In this document: piece after piece, positions 46,183 to 54,988 of the stretch
Layout: the number at the start of each line of letters is the position of its first letter
Position numbering within the stretch: position 1 is the stretch's first letter
NCBI GenBank assembly: GCA_018830565.1
Contig: JAHJRX010000056.1
Span: 1-64,000 of the forward strand
Reading direction: 5' to 3'
DNA length: 64,000 bases
Source of the DNA: a bacterium
GTDB taxonomy: Bacteria > UBA9089 > JAHJRX01
Made by a program: the position numbers and the translations under genes
The notes under the pieces: generated by a model
Databases searched by the model: none
The model's input: the letters and a program-made list of their open reading frames with translations, nothing else
Told to the model about the DNA's origin: nothing

Positions 46183-47241
46183 ATGAATCTTGGGATAATT
46201 GGCAGCAGGTATTCTGGCAAAACCAGCTTGTTTAATGCTCTTACCAGCTTAAATGTAGATATATCCGGGTATCAGAAGAGTGGGGTAAATATTGGTGTGG
46301 TTAAGGTTCCGGATGAACGAATGGAAAGGCTGATTAAGATGTATCAGCCCAAGAAGATAAGCCATACCTCAATTGAATTTATAGACATTGCCGGCTCGCC
46401 TGATTTAAATGAGATTGGAACACAAAAATTGGGACAACTTCGTGAAGTTGATGCCCTTGTCCAAGTTGTCTGCTTTTTTAAAAACCCTGCCTCTAATGCT
46501 CTTGAAATTAACCCAGCTGAAGAGATAGAGTCTATAGGATTGGAATTAGTATTAGCTGACCTGGATTCTATCCAGCGGAAGATTGAACGATTGGAAAAGC
46601 AAGCAAGATCAGGAGATGTCAAAATTCGGGAGCAGATCAAGACTCTTGAAGGCTTAAAGGAAGCACTCGATAATAATCTTCCCCTTAGAAATAAAAAACT
46701 TACCCCTCAAGAAGAAGCCATAATTAATGAGCTTCAATTATTAACTCCTAAACAAATCTTATTCGTAGCTAATATTGCTGAACAAGATATTCCTGGCGAG
46801 GTATTTGTAAAGAAGATTCGCGAAATTACAGGAGAAAAGGCGAAGATTATTGCCGTTTGTGCTAAAATAGAGGCAGAGCTTGGCCAGCTCGAAGAGGAAG
46901 AAAGAAAGGAATATATGAAAGAGCTTGGCATAGAGAGCTCCGGGCTAAATAAGCTGATTAATACTTGTTATAACTTGCTTGATCTGGTAACTTTTTTTAC
47001 TTGCGGGCCAAAGGAGGTCAAAGCATATCCTGTACCAAGGCATACCAAAGCTCCCCGTGCCGCCAGCAAGGTCCACTCAGACATAGAAAGGGGATTTATT
47101 CGGGCAGAGGTGATGAATTATAAGGATTTAATTGCCCTTGGCGACGAGGCAGCGGTTAAAGAAAAGGGGTTATTTCGGATTGAAGGCAAGGAATACGAGG
47201 TCCAAGATGGGGATATGTTTTGTTTCAGGTTTAATGTCTAG
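46183..47241 (+). CDS. YchF-type GTPase/ATPase with divergent P-loop
   Basis: Obg-superfamily P-loop protein related to YchF (OLA1), which binds ribosomes. The C-terminal TGS domain is clearly YchF-like (SDIERGFIRAEV, KEKGLFRIEGKEYEVQDGD, FRFNV). The P-loop reads GSRYSGKTS instead of GLPNVGKST, and the G3 region is FIDIAGSPD followed by GTQKLGQLREVDALVQVV, lacking the usual KGASKGEGLGN stretch. Codon use is visibly more GC-rich than the neighbours, hinting at transfer. Probably a YchF paralog subfamily; a housekeeping ychF may exist elsewhere. Confidence 0.85.
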   Translation: MNLGIIGSRYSGKTSLFNALTSLNVDISGYQKSGVNIGVVKVPDERMERLIKMYQPKKISHTSIEFIDIAGSPDLNEIGTQKLGQLREVDALVQVVCFFKNPASNALEINPAEEIESIGLELVLADLDSIQRKIERLEKQARSGDVKIREQIKTLEGLKEALDNNLPLRNKKLTPQEEAIINELQLLTPKQILFVANIAEQDIPGEVFVKKIREITGEKAKIIAVCAKIEAELGQLEEEERKEYMKELGIESSGLNKLINTCYNLLDLVTFFTCGPKEVKAYPVPRHTKAPRAASKVHSDIERGFIRAEVMNYKDLIALGDEAAVKEKGLFRIEGKEYEVQDGDMFCFRFNV

Positions 47242-47289
47242 CTTTACTTTTGCTTTTTTAGAGAGTGAACATCTTAAAACTAGTTTGTT

Positions 47290-47405
47290 TATAGCACCTA
47301 TTAATGAAAATTTGACATAGAACAAATTAATTTAACTACAAGCAAGTTTATCTTTTATTACTCGGTATTATTTCCTATGTCCGGTTTTTGTTAATAACTA
47401 CTATA
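47290..47405 (+). mobile_element. 116-bp MITE-like element, copy B
   Basis: Same length, orientation and termini (TATAG...CTATA) as copy A at 35394, differing at scattered positions, mostly in the middle. Sits in the 274-bp gap between the YchF-like gene and the GAF gene; flanking bases are different from those of copy A, so the borders are real element ends. Confidence 0.85.
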
Positions 47406-47455
47406 TTTACACCTTTTAGCTACTGATTCAAAAACCCTATTATAGTTAAAAAGTA

Positions 47456-47484
47456 TTGATAAATTATCCAATTTAAGTCATAAT
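47456..47484 (+). promoter_or_regulatory. Probable promoter of the GAF-pilT pair
   Basis: TTGATA (47456-47461), 17 bases, CATAAT (47479-47484), 31 bases before the GAF gene start. Confidence 0.5.
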
Positions 47485-47515
47485 GAAAGAAAGTAATTAA
47501 TAAAAGGGAGAGAAG

Positions 47516-48130
47516 ATGGAGGTTAAAGATTATCAAAAAGATTTAGCAGAACAATTAAAAGAGTTTTCTGTCTTAGCTAAAGCTTTTAGTGAAACTGGAC
47601 AGAAAATAAGTTTACTTCAAAAAATATTTGGGCTTTTAAATACAAGTTTTAATCTCCATAACTTATTAGACAAAATATTAGACTATATTATTGAAGTAAT
47701 TAATGTAGAAGCAGGGTCTATTCTTTTATTCGATAAAGATAATCAAGAACTTTACTTTGAAGTAGCTAAAGGCTCTAAGGCTTCAGAGGTTATAAATTTT
47801 AAATTAAAACCAGGAGAAGGAATTGCTGGTTCTGTATTTTTAAGTCAAAAGTCTGTGGCGGTGTCAGAAGTAGATAAAGATGAAAGATTTAAACGAGAAA
47901 TAAGTGAAAATATTGGATTTGAGACAAAGTCTATCGCTTGTATCCCTATTATCTTGATGAATAAATCTATTGGGGTGATTGAATTAATTAATAAAAAAGA
48001 TAATAATATCTTTTCTCTGGCTGACATGGAAATTCTTTCTCTGGCCTCTTTTTATCTGGTGAAGATTATTCAAAACACCAAGATTATAGAGAATTTAAAG
48101 AATAAACGAAGAGATAGGGAGGGTAGATAG
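47516..48130 (+). CDS. GAF domain protein
   Basis: 204-aa cytoplasmic protein. A helical N-terminus (about residues 1-45) leads into one GAF domain (about 45-190): ILDYIIEVINVEAGSILLFD, LKPGEGIAGSVF, IACIPIILMNKSIGVIELIN. No output domain is present, so it is a stand-alone ligand-binding or scaffold protein. Its stop shares a base with the GTG start of pilT (TAGTG), so the two are translationally coupled and a role in regulating pilus retraction is a reasonable inference. Confidence 0.88.
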   Translation: MEVKDYQKDLAEQLKEFSVLAKAFSETGQKISLLQKIFGLLNTSFNLHNLLDKILDYIIEVINVEAGSILLFDKDNQELYFEVAKGSKASEVINFKLKPGEGIAGSVFLSQKSVAVSEVDKDERFKREISENIGFETKSIACIPIILMNKSIGVIELINKKDNNIFSLADMEILSLASFYLVKIIQNTKIIENLKNKRRDREGR

Positions 48131-49221
48131 TGAATATCGAAGAACTACTTAATCTTTTAATAGAGAGAAAAGGTTCTGATTTGCATCTTAAAGTAGGTCG
48201 ACCTCCTCTTATCCGAGTCTATGGTAAATTAATTCCTACGGAACTTAAAATATTAACTTTTGAAGATACTAAAGAATTAATTTATTCTATGCTCAACTCT
48301 GCCCAAGTTCAAAGATTTGAAAGAGACTTAGAATTAGATTTTTCATATTCTTATAAAAATATAGCTCGTTTTAGAGTCAATGTTTTTCGTCAGAGAGGAG
48401 CAGTTGGTACGGTTATTAGAATGATTTCCTATAAGATTCCAACTATAGATGAGCTGGGTTTACCTTCGGTGCTTAAGGATCTATCTATTAAAGATAAAGG
48501 TCTGATCTTGGTTACTGGCCCCACTGGGTGTGGCAAGTCTACTACTTTAGCGGCTTTAATTAATTATATTAATAACAATAGAGAAGGCCATATTATCACG
48601 ATTGAAGATCCTATTGAATTTGTATACCAAGATAACCTAAGTGCCATTAATCAGAGAGAAATAGAGTTAGACACTAAATCATTTAAATATGCTTTAAAGC
48701 ATATTTTAAGACAAGATCCTGATGTTATTTTAATTGGAGAGATGAGAGATTTTGAAACAATGTCCATTGCGATGACTGCTGCCGAAACAGGACATTTAGT
48801 CTTTAGCACTCTCCATGCTAATGATGCTACTCAAGCTGTAGATCGGATAATTGATTCTTTTCCTGTCAATCAGCAACCACAAATTCGACTTCAGCTTTCT
48901 TTAGTTCTTCAGGGGATAATTTCTCAAAGATTACTAAATAAAGCAGATGGCTCAGGAAGAATAGCTGCAGTTGAGCTTTTGATAAATTCACCTACCATTA
49001 AGAAACTTATCGAAGAAGGAAAAACCTCCGAAATTCATAAAGCCATTGAATCGTCAGTTCTTTATTATAGGATGCAGACTTTAGATCAATCATTAGTAGA
49101 ATTATATAATAAAGGATGGATTGCTTTTGACGAAGCTTTAAGTATCAGTCCAAATCCTGAAGGATTAAAGCGTATGTCCAAAGGTATTGATACAGGAGCA
49201 TCTCAATACTACAATTTATAA
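48130..49221 (+). CDS. pilT: Type IV pilus retraction ATPase PilT
   Basis: Hexameric ATPase that depolymerises pili. Walker A GPTGCGKSTT at 130-139, Asp-box ITIEDPIEF, Walker B DVILIGEMRD at 198-207 and His-box GHLVFSTLHAND at 221-232. 363 aa. GTG start. PilT carries AIRNLIRE-type C-terminal motifs; here that region reads MQTLDQSLVELY, so PilT versus PilU cannot be fixed from sequence alone. The assembly ATPase and the major pilin are not in the window. Confidence 0.93.
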   Translation: MNIEELLNLLIERKGSDLHLKVGRPPLIRVYGKLIPTELKILTFEDTKELIYSMLNSAQVQRFERDLELDFSYSYKNIARFRVNVFRQRGAVGTVIRMISYKIPTIDELGLPSVLKDLSIKDKGLILVTGPTGCGKSTTLAALINYINNNREGHIITIEDPIEFVYQDNLSAINQREIELDTKSFKYALKHILRQDPDVILIGEMRDFETMSIAMTAAETGHLVFSTLHANDATQAVDRIIDSFPVNQQPQIRLQLSLVLQGIISQRLLNKADGSGRIAAVELLINSPTIKKLIEEGKTSEIHKAIESSVLYYRMQTLDQSLVELYNKGWIAFDEALSISPNPEGLKRMSKGIDTGASQYYNL

Positions 49222-49239
49222 TGTTTAAGCTGTCAAGTA

Positions 49240-49352
49240 CCAGTCAAAAACTTTAGTTTCTAAGTTAATTAGCCCCCAAAGATAAAAGCCGTAAATCATA
49301 AAGTTATTTTTGTCTTGATTTTGCTGGATTTAGCTGATGACTGACACCCGAT
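49240..49352 (-). repeat. Intergenic repeat, family 2 (inverted copy)
   Basis: TTGATTTTGCTGGATTTAGC at 49315-49334, followed by TGATGACTGACA, is the reverse complement type of the segment at 4471, 27111 and 32794. It occupies most of the pilT-CDF spacer and even supplies an in-frame ATG at 49337 that I do not take as the gene start. Confidence 0.45.
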
Positions 49353-49360
49353 GTAAGCTG

Positions 49361-50233
49361 ATGAAGACTAATCGAACTTATTATTACCTAAGTGAACGTT
49401 GCGCTTGGGTAGGAATGGTGGTTAATTTTTCTTTATGCTTCATTAAACTATGGGCTGCTTATTTTGGAAATAGCAAAGGGATGATGGCTGATGCTATTCA
49501 CTCTCTTTCAGATTTAATCTCTTCAGGAATTATCATTGTCGGACTTAAAATTGCCAAAAAGCCGGCTGACGAAGAACATCCTTATGGTCATGCCAGAGCA
49601 GAGGCTATTTTTGCTAAGGTAGTAGCTATCCTTTTAATCTTGTTTGGATTGGAAGTAAGTTATGTGTCCCTAAAAGCTATCTTTGTTTCAAGTTTAAAAC
49701 CACTTCACCTGATTGCCTTAATGGCAGCCATTTTTTCTATTGTGGTCAAGGAAAGTTTGTTTAGGTATACCTTGCAAATTGGCAATAAACTTTCTAGTAC
49801 TATCTTAATAACCAGTGCTTGGGATCATCGTTCCGATGCTCTTTCTTCCTTAGCTGCTTTAATTGGAATTTTATTGACTCTGGCTGGCTATCCTCTTTTT
49901 GATCCTTTGGCTGGTATCTTTGTCTCTGGATTGATTATCAAGACTGGAATTTCTATGTTTCACCAAGCTTATGATGAACTAATGAATGGCGTGATTGAAG
50001 ACGAAATTATGGACAAAATAAGAAGAATAATTGGAGGCATTTCAGAAATAAAAAGCATTAGGGGGCTTAAAGCTTATAAGGCAGGTTCTGAGATTAACAT
50101 AGATTTAACTATTAGTATTAATGGTAAGATTACTGTAGATGAAGGCCACAAAATTTGTAATTCAATAGAAAAGACGCTTAAAAAAGAGATAGGTTTTGTT
50201 AATCAGATTATGATTCATGTTCATCCTTATTAA
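49361..50233 (+). CDS. Cation diffusion facilitator (CDF) family transporter
   Basis: Proton-coupled efflux of divalent metal (Zn, Fe, Mn or Co). Six membrane segments plus a C-terminal cytoplasmic domain. Metal-site motifs are ADAIHSLSD in the second helix and DHRSDALSS in the fifth, with HPYGHARAE between helices, as in CzcD/FieF. ATG 49361 (290 aa) is preferred over ATG 49337, which lies in a repeat. The specific metal cannot be told. Confidence 0.9.
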   Translation: MKTNRTYYYLSERCAWVGMVVNFSLCFIKLWAAYFGNSKGMMADAIHSLSDLISSGIIIVGLKIAKKPADEEHPYGHARAEAIFAKVVAILLILFGLEVSYVSLKAIFVSSLKPLHLIALMAAIFSIVVKESLFRYTLQIGNKLSSTILITSAWDHRSDALSSLAALIGILLTLAGYPLFDPLAGIFVSGLIIKTGISMFHQAYDELMNGVIEDEIMDKIRRIIGGISEIKSIRGLKAYKAGSEINIDLTISINGKITVDEGHKICNSIEKTLKKEIGFVNQIMIHVHPY

Positions 50234-50249
50234 GACAGACAAAAGATAA

Positions 50250-52211
50250 ATGAGTATTCAAGATATTTTAGAAAAAGTAAAAGAATATCATCCCTTAGCT
50301 GATCTAAGATTAGTAGAAAAAGCTTACTTATTTGCTGAGCTTGCCCATCGAGGAACAAAAAGAGCTTCAGGTGAACCTTTTATTATCCATCCGGTATGTG
50401 TGGCTGAAATCTTAACTGATTTAAAGTTAGATCTTTATTCTATTGTCTGTGGACTTCTTCATGATACCTTAGAAGATACCAAGGTTACTCTTAAAGACCT
50501 AAAAGTAACTTTTGGTGAGGTAATAGCCGAATTAGTAGAAGGGGTTTCTCATCTTAAAAAGATTACCGATCAAAGCCATGAAGAAAGAAAAATTGAAAAT
50601 CTAAGGAAGCTATTATTAGCTACGGCTAAAGATATTAGAGTAATCTTAGTTAAATTAGCTGATAGATTACATAACATTAGAACTTTAGAATACTTAGAAA
50701 GGGAAAGACAATTAAAAGTAGCTCATGAAACTTTAGAAATATATGCTCCTTTGGCTAATAGATTAGGCATGGGAAAGATAAAATGGGAATTAGAAGATTT
50801 ATCCTTTCGTTGTTTAGAGCCAGAAATTTATGATCAAACAATAAAAAGATTAGATCAATCTCAAGAAGAACGAGAAAGATACATAGAAAATATAAAAAAA
50901 GTTTTAGATCAGGAATTAAAGAAGGCTGAAATAAAAGCAGAGATTACGGGACGACCAAAACATATTTATAGTATCTGCCAGAAAATAAAGGCTCAAAATA
51001 TAGAGATGAATAAGATTTATGATTTACAAGCTTTTAGAATAATTACGGAGAGTATTAAAGATTGTTATGCTATCTTAGGGATTGCTCATACTCTTTTTAA
51101 ACCTATTTCTCACAGATTTAAAGACTTTATAGCTATACCTAAATCAAATATGTATCAATCCATTCATACTTCAGTTATAGGACCAGAGGGTAGATTAATG
51201 GAGATTCAGATAAGAACCTGGGAGATGAATAAGATTACAGAAGAAGGTATTGCTGCCCATTGGATGTATAAAGAAAAATTGAAGATAGACAAGGAGTTTA
51301 ATAAAAAGATTAGTTGGTTACAAGATTTAATAGAGATTCAAGAAACACTAAAAAGTCCTAAAGAGTTTATGGAAAATTTAAAGATGGAGCTCTTCTTTGA
51401 TGAAGTATTTGTTTTTACTCCTAAAGGAGAAGTAAGATCTTTACTCAAAGGTTCTACGCCGATTGACTTTGCTTATTTAGTTCATACTGATATTGGACAT
51501 ACTTGTATTGGAGCTAAGATAAATAACCAGATAGTACCTTTAAGCTATCAACTAAATAGCGGTGATATTATTCACATTATGACTTCCTCTAAGCAAAGGC
51601 CCCGTAGAGACTGGTTAAAAATAGTTAAAACTCCCAAAGCTAAAAGTTGTATTAGGCATTGGTTCAAAGAAAGAGAGAAGGAAGTCGAAAAAAAAGAAAC
51701 TGTAAAAACAACGCCAAAGAAAGAAATTTCTAAAGAAAAATTAGGAATTTCCAAAAAGAAAGAAGAAATTAAATCTAACGTTATTATTCCTGAAATTGAA
51801 GGAGAAGTAGAAACTTACTTTGCTAAATGTTGTAATCCTATCCCGGGGGACGAAATTACAGGTTATATTACCCAAGGACGAGGTGTTTCTATTCACCGAA
51901 CTACTTGCCATAGTATTATGGCAAGTAAATTTTCAAAGGAACATTTTATCAAAGTAAAATGGTTGGTAAAAGATGGAAGTACCTTTGAAATCTCCCTTTT
52001 CATTTTAGCTTACAATCGAGAAGGATTATTAGCGGATATCTTAAATATTGTTCATGAAAGTTCCACTGTTGTTAATGAAGCTTATGCTAAGCACACCAGT
52101 AAAGGCATGGCCACAGGAAAATTAGTTATGATGATTAAAAATGTTAATCATTTAAGGGAGATAACAGAGAGGATAGAAAAAGTTTCTAATGTTATAAAAG
52201 TTTATCGGTAA
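50250..52211 (+). CDS. Bifunctional (p)ppGpp synthetase/hydrolase, Rel/SpoT type
   Basis: Stringent-response enzyme. An HD hydrolase domain (about residues 25-175) has the H...HD...ED set with HDTLEDTKVT, so hydrolysis should be intact. The synthetase domain (about 220-350) has KDFIAIPKSNMYQSIHTSVI and the RFKD catalytic loop. A TGS domain (about 385-450), a charged linker and a C-terminal ACT domain (about 575-650) follow. At 653 aa it is shorter than the usual 720-740, mainly through a reduced region between TGS and ACT. Confidence 0.95.
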   Translation: MSIQDILEKVKEYHPLADLRLVEKAYLFAELAHRGTKRASGEPFIIHPVCVAEILTDLKLDLYSIVCGLLHDTLEDTKVTLKDLKVTFGEVIAELVEGVSHLKKITDQSHEERKIENLRKLLLATAKDIRVILVKLADRLHNIRTLEYLERERQLKVAHETLEIYAPLANRLGMGKIKWELEDLSFRCLEPEIYDQTIKRLDQSQEERERYIENIKKVLDQELKKAEIKAEITGRPKHIYSICQKIKAQNIEMNKIYDLQAFRIITESIKDCYAILGIAHTLFKPISHRFKDFIAIPKSNMYQSIHTSVIGPEGRLMEIQIRTWEMNKITEEGIAAHWMYKEKLKIDKEFNKKISWLQDLIEIQETLKSPKEFMENLKMELFFDEVFVFTPKGEVRSLLKGSTPIDFAYLVHTDIGHTCIGAKINNQIVPLSYQLNSGDIIHIMTSSKQRPRRDWLKIVKTPKAKSCIRHWFKEREKEVEKKETVKTTPKKEISKEKLGISKKKEEIKSNVIIPEIEGEVETYFAKCCNPIPGDEITGYITQGRGVSIHRTTCHSIMASKFSKEHFIKVKWLVKDGSTFEISLFILAYNREGLLADILNIVHESSTVVNEAYAKHTSKGMATGKLVMMIKNVNHLREITERIEKVSNVIKVYR

Positions 52212-52308
52212 GATTACCTAATGAAAATTAGTTGGCAAAAATTTTAGATAGACTAGAGCCTAACAGTTTTTTCATCATGAGAATTGCTAACACAGGGCTT
52301 ATTTTTTC

Positions 52309-52336
52309 TTGACCTCAAAACTTAAATATGATAGTT
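52309..52336 (+). promoter_or_regulatory. Possible promoter of frr
   Basis: TTGACC (52309-52314) with a TGATAGTT -10-like region about 16 bases downstream. The window separates frr from any pyrH or tsf, so a local promoter is expected. Confidence 0.35.
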
Positions 52337-52368
52337 TTTAATAAAACTTAAGTTTAAAGGAGGGGACC

Positions 52369-52929
52369 TTGCCTTTAGAAGAGATATATGCCACTAGTAA
52401 AGACCACATGAAGAAGGCTATTGAGGCAACTAAACATGAATTTACCAGCATTAGGACAGGAAAAGCCTCATCATCTTTATTGGATCATATCAAGGTGGAA
52501 TACTTTGGAAATTTGATGCCCATAAACCAAGTAGCTACAGTTAATGTTCCAGAGCCTCGGTTAATTATTATTCAACCGTGGGATAGGTCTACCCTGGATA
52601 GCATTTCTAAAGCTATTTTTAAGTCAAATTTAAGTCTTACCCCCACAAATGATGGTCATTTAATTCGCATTACTATTCCTCCTCTAACTTCTGAAAGAAG
52701 AGATGAATTAGATAAGGTAGTTAAAAAGAAAGCAGAAGAAGGAAGAATAGCGATTAGAAATATTCGACGAGAAGCCATCCATCAAATAAAAAATCTAAAA
52801 GATAAAAAAGAAGTTTCAGATGATGAAGCTAAAAAAGCCGAGGATGAAATTCAAAAGATAACTGATGAAACTATTAAAGAAATTGATAAAATCTTATCTC
52901 TAAAAGAAAAAGAAATTTTAGAATTTTAA
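52369..52929 (+). CDS. frr: Ribosome recycling factor
   Basis: Splits post-termination ribosomes with EF-G. 186 aa, with FTSIRTGKASSSLLDHIKVE, PEPRLIIIQPWDRSTL and the C-terminal coiled coil RRDELDKVVKKKAEEGRIAI. TTG start at 52369, five bases after AAGGAGG. The usual upstream neighbour pyrH is absent; the next gene downstream is uppS as usual, although separated by a terminator and repeats. Confidence 0.96.
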   Translation: MPLEEIYATSKDHMKKAIEATKHEFTSIRTGKASSSLLDHIKVEYFGNLMPINQVATVNVPEPRLIIIQPWDRSTLDSISKAIFKSNLSLTPTNDGHLIRITIPPLTSERRDELDKVVKKKAEEGRIAIRNIRREAIHQIKNLKDKKEVSDDEAKKAEDEIQKITDETIKEIDKILSLKEKEILEF

Positions 52930-52962
52930 GGTTATTTAAGAGTAAAAGCAAAAGAGAATGAG

Positions 52963-53004
52963 ATTAATGGGTAATAGGTAACACCTATTACCCATTAATT
53001 TTTG
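52963..53004 (+). terminator. Rho-independent terminator after frr
   Basis: Perfect 17-bp inverted repeat, 52963-52979 with 52983-52999, three-base loop (AAC), followed by TTTTT. The stem is AT-rich but fully paired. It ends the frr transcript. Confidence 0.85.
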
Positions 53005-53019
53005 AATAAAACTTTTAAA

Positions 53020-53134
53020 TATAGTAGTTATTAACGAAAACCAGCCATAGGAAATAATACCGAGCAATAAAAGATAAACTTGTTGGTACTCAATTAATTT
53101 GCTCTATGTCAAATTTTCATTAATAAGTGCTATA
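53020..53134 (-). mobile_element. 115-bp MITE-like element, copy C (inverted)
   Basis: Reverse-complement copy of the elements at 35394 and 47290, with TATAG/CTATA ends and one base shorter. It lies right after the frr terminator. Opposite orientation to copies A and B shows that it moves independently of gene direction. Confidence 0.85.
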
Positions 53135-53138
53135 AAAC

Positions 53139-53230
53139 TTCAGGTATCAGCAATCAACTGGAAGAAGAGATAATATCTATCAGTTTTTAGTTGATTTTAT
53201 GAGCTAACTACTAATCTCCTGATAGCTGAA
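53139..53230. repeat. Intergenic inverted repeat, family 2
   Basis: TTCAGGTATCAG (53139-53150) faces CTGATAGCTGAA (53219-53230), 11 of 12 complementary, with further inner pairing (CAATCAACT with AGTTGATTT). It adjoins MITE copy C and completes the 351-bp gap between frr and uppS, which holds no gene. Confidence 0.6.
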
Positions 53231-53280
53231 CAATTACAAATGGCAAGGCTTAAAAGATGAGGTAAAAAATATCGCTAAGT

Positions 53281-54048
53281 ATGAATGCTAAAGAACTTGA
53301 TCCTTTAACCGAAGAAGAGTTATTAAGTTTAATCAATAAAGATAAGTTGCCTAAACATATTGCTATTATCATGGACGGTAATGGTCGCTGGGCAAAGAGA
53401 AGAAAAAAGCCTCGTTTATTTGGCCATCGAGAAGGAATGAAGACCGTTAAAAAAATGATAAGATTATGTAATCATTTAAAAATAGAGGTCTTATCATTAT
53501 TTGTCTTTTCTATTGAAAATTGGCTTCGTCCGCCAAAAGAAGTAAATGGTTTAATGATTTTATTAATGGAGTTTTTAAAAAGAGAGATTAAAGAACTCCA
53601 CAAAGGTGATGTAAGGATAAAAGCAATGGGACGATTAGGCCAGCTTCCTATGAAAGTCCAAAAAGAGATAAATTCTGCTTTAAATTTAACTAAGGATAAT
53701 CAAGGATTAATCTTAAATGTAGCTTTAAATTATAGCGGTCGTGTAGATATTATTGAGGGTATTAAAAACTTGTTAAAGGATCATCAAGAAAATTTATTAG
53801 AGATAGAAAAAAAACTAAACGAAGAATACTTTAGTCAGTATTTATATTCCAAAATGTTACCTGACCCTGACCTGCTAATTAGGACCAGTGGAGAATTTAG
53901 GATAAGTAATTTTATGCTTTGGCAGATTGCTTATACTGAAATTTGGATTACTGATGTTCTTTGGCCGGATTTTCAAGATAAAGATTTACTAAAAGCTATA
54001 ATAAGTTTTCAAAATCGAAGACGTAGATTTGGAGGACTAAAAGAATAA
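53281..54048 (+). CDS. uppS: Undecaprenyl diphosphate synthase (cis-prenyltransferase)
   Basis: Makes the C55 lipid carrier for cell-wall synthesis. Catalytic Asp32 in IIMDGNGRWAKRR, FSIENWLRPPKEV, and the C-terminal RTSGEFRISNFMLWQIAYTE signature. A 20-residue N-terminal extension is present. Its stop is directly followed by the cdsA ATG. Confidence 0.96.
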   Translation: MNAKELDPLTEEELLSLINKDKLPKHIAIIMDGNGRWAKRRKKPRLFGHREGMKTVKKMIRLCNHLKIEVLSLFVFSIENWLRPPKEVNGLMILLMEFLKREIKELHKGDVRIKAMGRLGQLPMKVQKEINSALNLTKDNQGLILNVALNYSGRVDIIEGIKNLLKDHQENLLEIEKKLNEEYFSQYLYSKMLPDPDLLIRTSGEFRISNFMLWQIAYTEIWITDVLWPDFQDKDLLKAIISFQNRRRRFGGLKE

Positions 54049-54849
54049 ATGCTTCTAAAAAGAATTACGGTTAGTTTAATATTTATTCCTATCTTACTTT
54101 ATACTATATTTTTTAAATACGATTTCTTATTTTATCTTTTGATTCAAGGTATCATTATTTTAGGAATGTTAGAATTTTACAATTTTTCTAAAATAAAAAA
54201 GATAAAATCTCAGAATTATTTAGGTATTTTGGGAGGAATATTTTTAGCTTTAAGCTTTTATATCTTTTCAGAAATTAATTTAATCATCTTAGTTGCTTCG
54301 ATAACTTTTTTTGCCATATCCTTAAATGGCTTGCTAAAAAAAGAGGTTGAAGGGGCTATCTTAAGCGTAGCGGTAACTATTTTAGGAATAATTTATATCA
54401 GCTGGAACTTATCTTTTCTTTTCTGGCTTAAGAAGTTATCTCAGGGAAAGGAATATTTACTTCTTTTATTTATGATTACTTGGATGAGTGAAGTATTTGC
54501 TTATGGATTTGGAACTTTTCTGGGTAAGCACAAGTTATCTTTACGTATTAGTCCTAATAAAACCATCGAAGGTTTTATAGCTGGAATAATAGGAAGCGTT
54601 GCCTTTTCGCTGGTTACTAAATCCTTTTTTCTTAAGGATGTATCCTTTCTTAATATAATTATAATAGGAATAGCCTTAGGAATATGGGGTCAGTTAGGTG
54701 ATTTGGTAGAATCTTTTTTTAAGAGAGATGCGAATTTAAAGGATTCTGGCAGCACTATTCCTGGACATGGAGGTATTTTAGATATATTTGATGGGGTTAT
54801 TTTCAACGCGCCCTTCCTTTACGGCTATCTTTATCTAACTACCATATGA
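54049..54849 (+). CDS. cdsA: Phosphatidate cytidylyltransferase
   Basis: Makes CDP-diacylglycerol from CTP and phosphatidate in the inner membrane. 266 aa, about eight membrane segments, with the CDS signature SFFKRDANLKDSGSTIPGHG followed by GILDIFDG. The usual LDR(x)D part reads LDIFD, that is, an Arg to Ile change at a conserved position. Zero spacing after uppS. Confidence 0.92.
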   Translation: MLLKRITVSLIFIPILLYTIFFKYDFLFYLLIQGIIILGMLEFYNFSKIKKIKSQNYLGILGGIFLALSFYIFSEINLIILVASITFFAISLNGLLKKEVEGAILSVAVTILGIIYISWNLSFLFWLKKLSQGKEYLLLLFMITWMSEVFAYGFGTFLGKHKLSLRISPNKTIEGFIAGIIGSVAFSLVTKSFFLKDVSFLNIIIIGIALGIWGQLGDLVESFFKRDANLKDSGSTIPGHGGILDIFDGVIFNAPFLYGYLYLTTI

Positions 54850-54890
54850 ATGTTGATCTTTGATCTTGTTAAAGAGTAAGAAAACGTTCC

Positions 54891-54960
54891 GGTATCAGCT
54901 TGCGGCTAGCAATTTTATTAGGAATAAGTCCATTAAGGCAAGAATTACCAAAGTAAGAAA
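54891..54960 (-). repeat. Intergenic repeat, family 2 fragment
   Basis: Read on the minus strand it gives CTTTCTTACTTT, GCCTTAATGGACTTATTC, CTAATAAAATTGC and GCTGATACC, matching the right half of the element at 4445-4572 and part of 20993-21119. Confidence 0.45.
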
Positions 54961-54988
54961 GAATTTATAGTCTTGAGGGTGAAGCTGG

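Noticed and set aside
49337-49360. ATG 49337 as the start of the CDF transporter
   Set aside because: The first eight codons lie in a dispersed repeat; the conserved protein fits ATG 49361.
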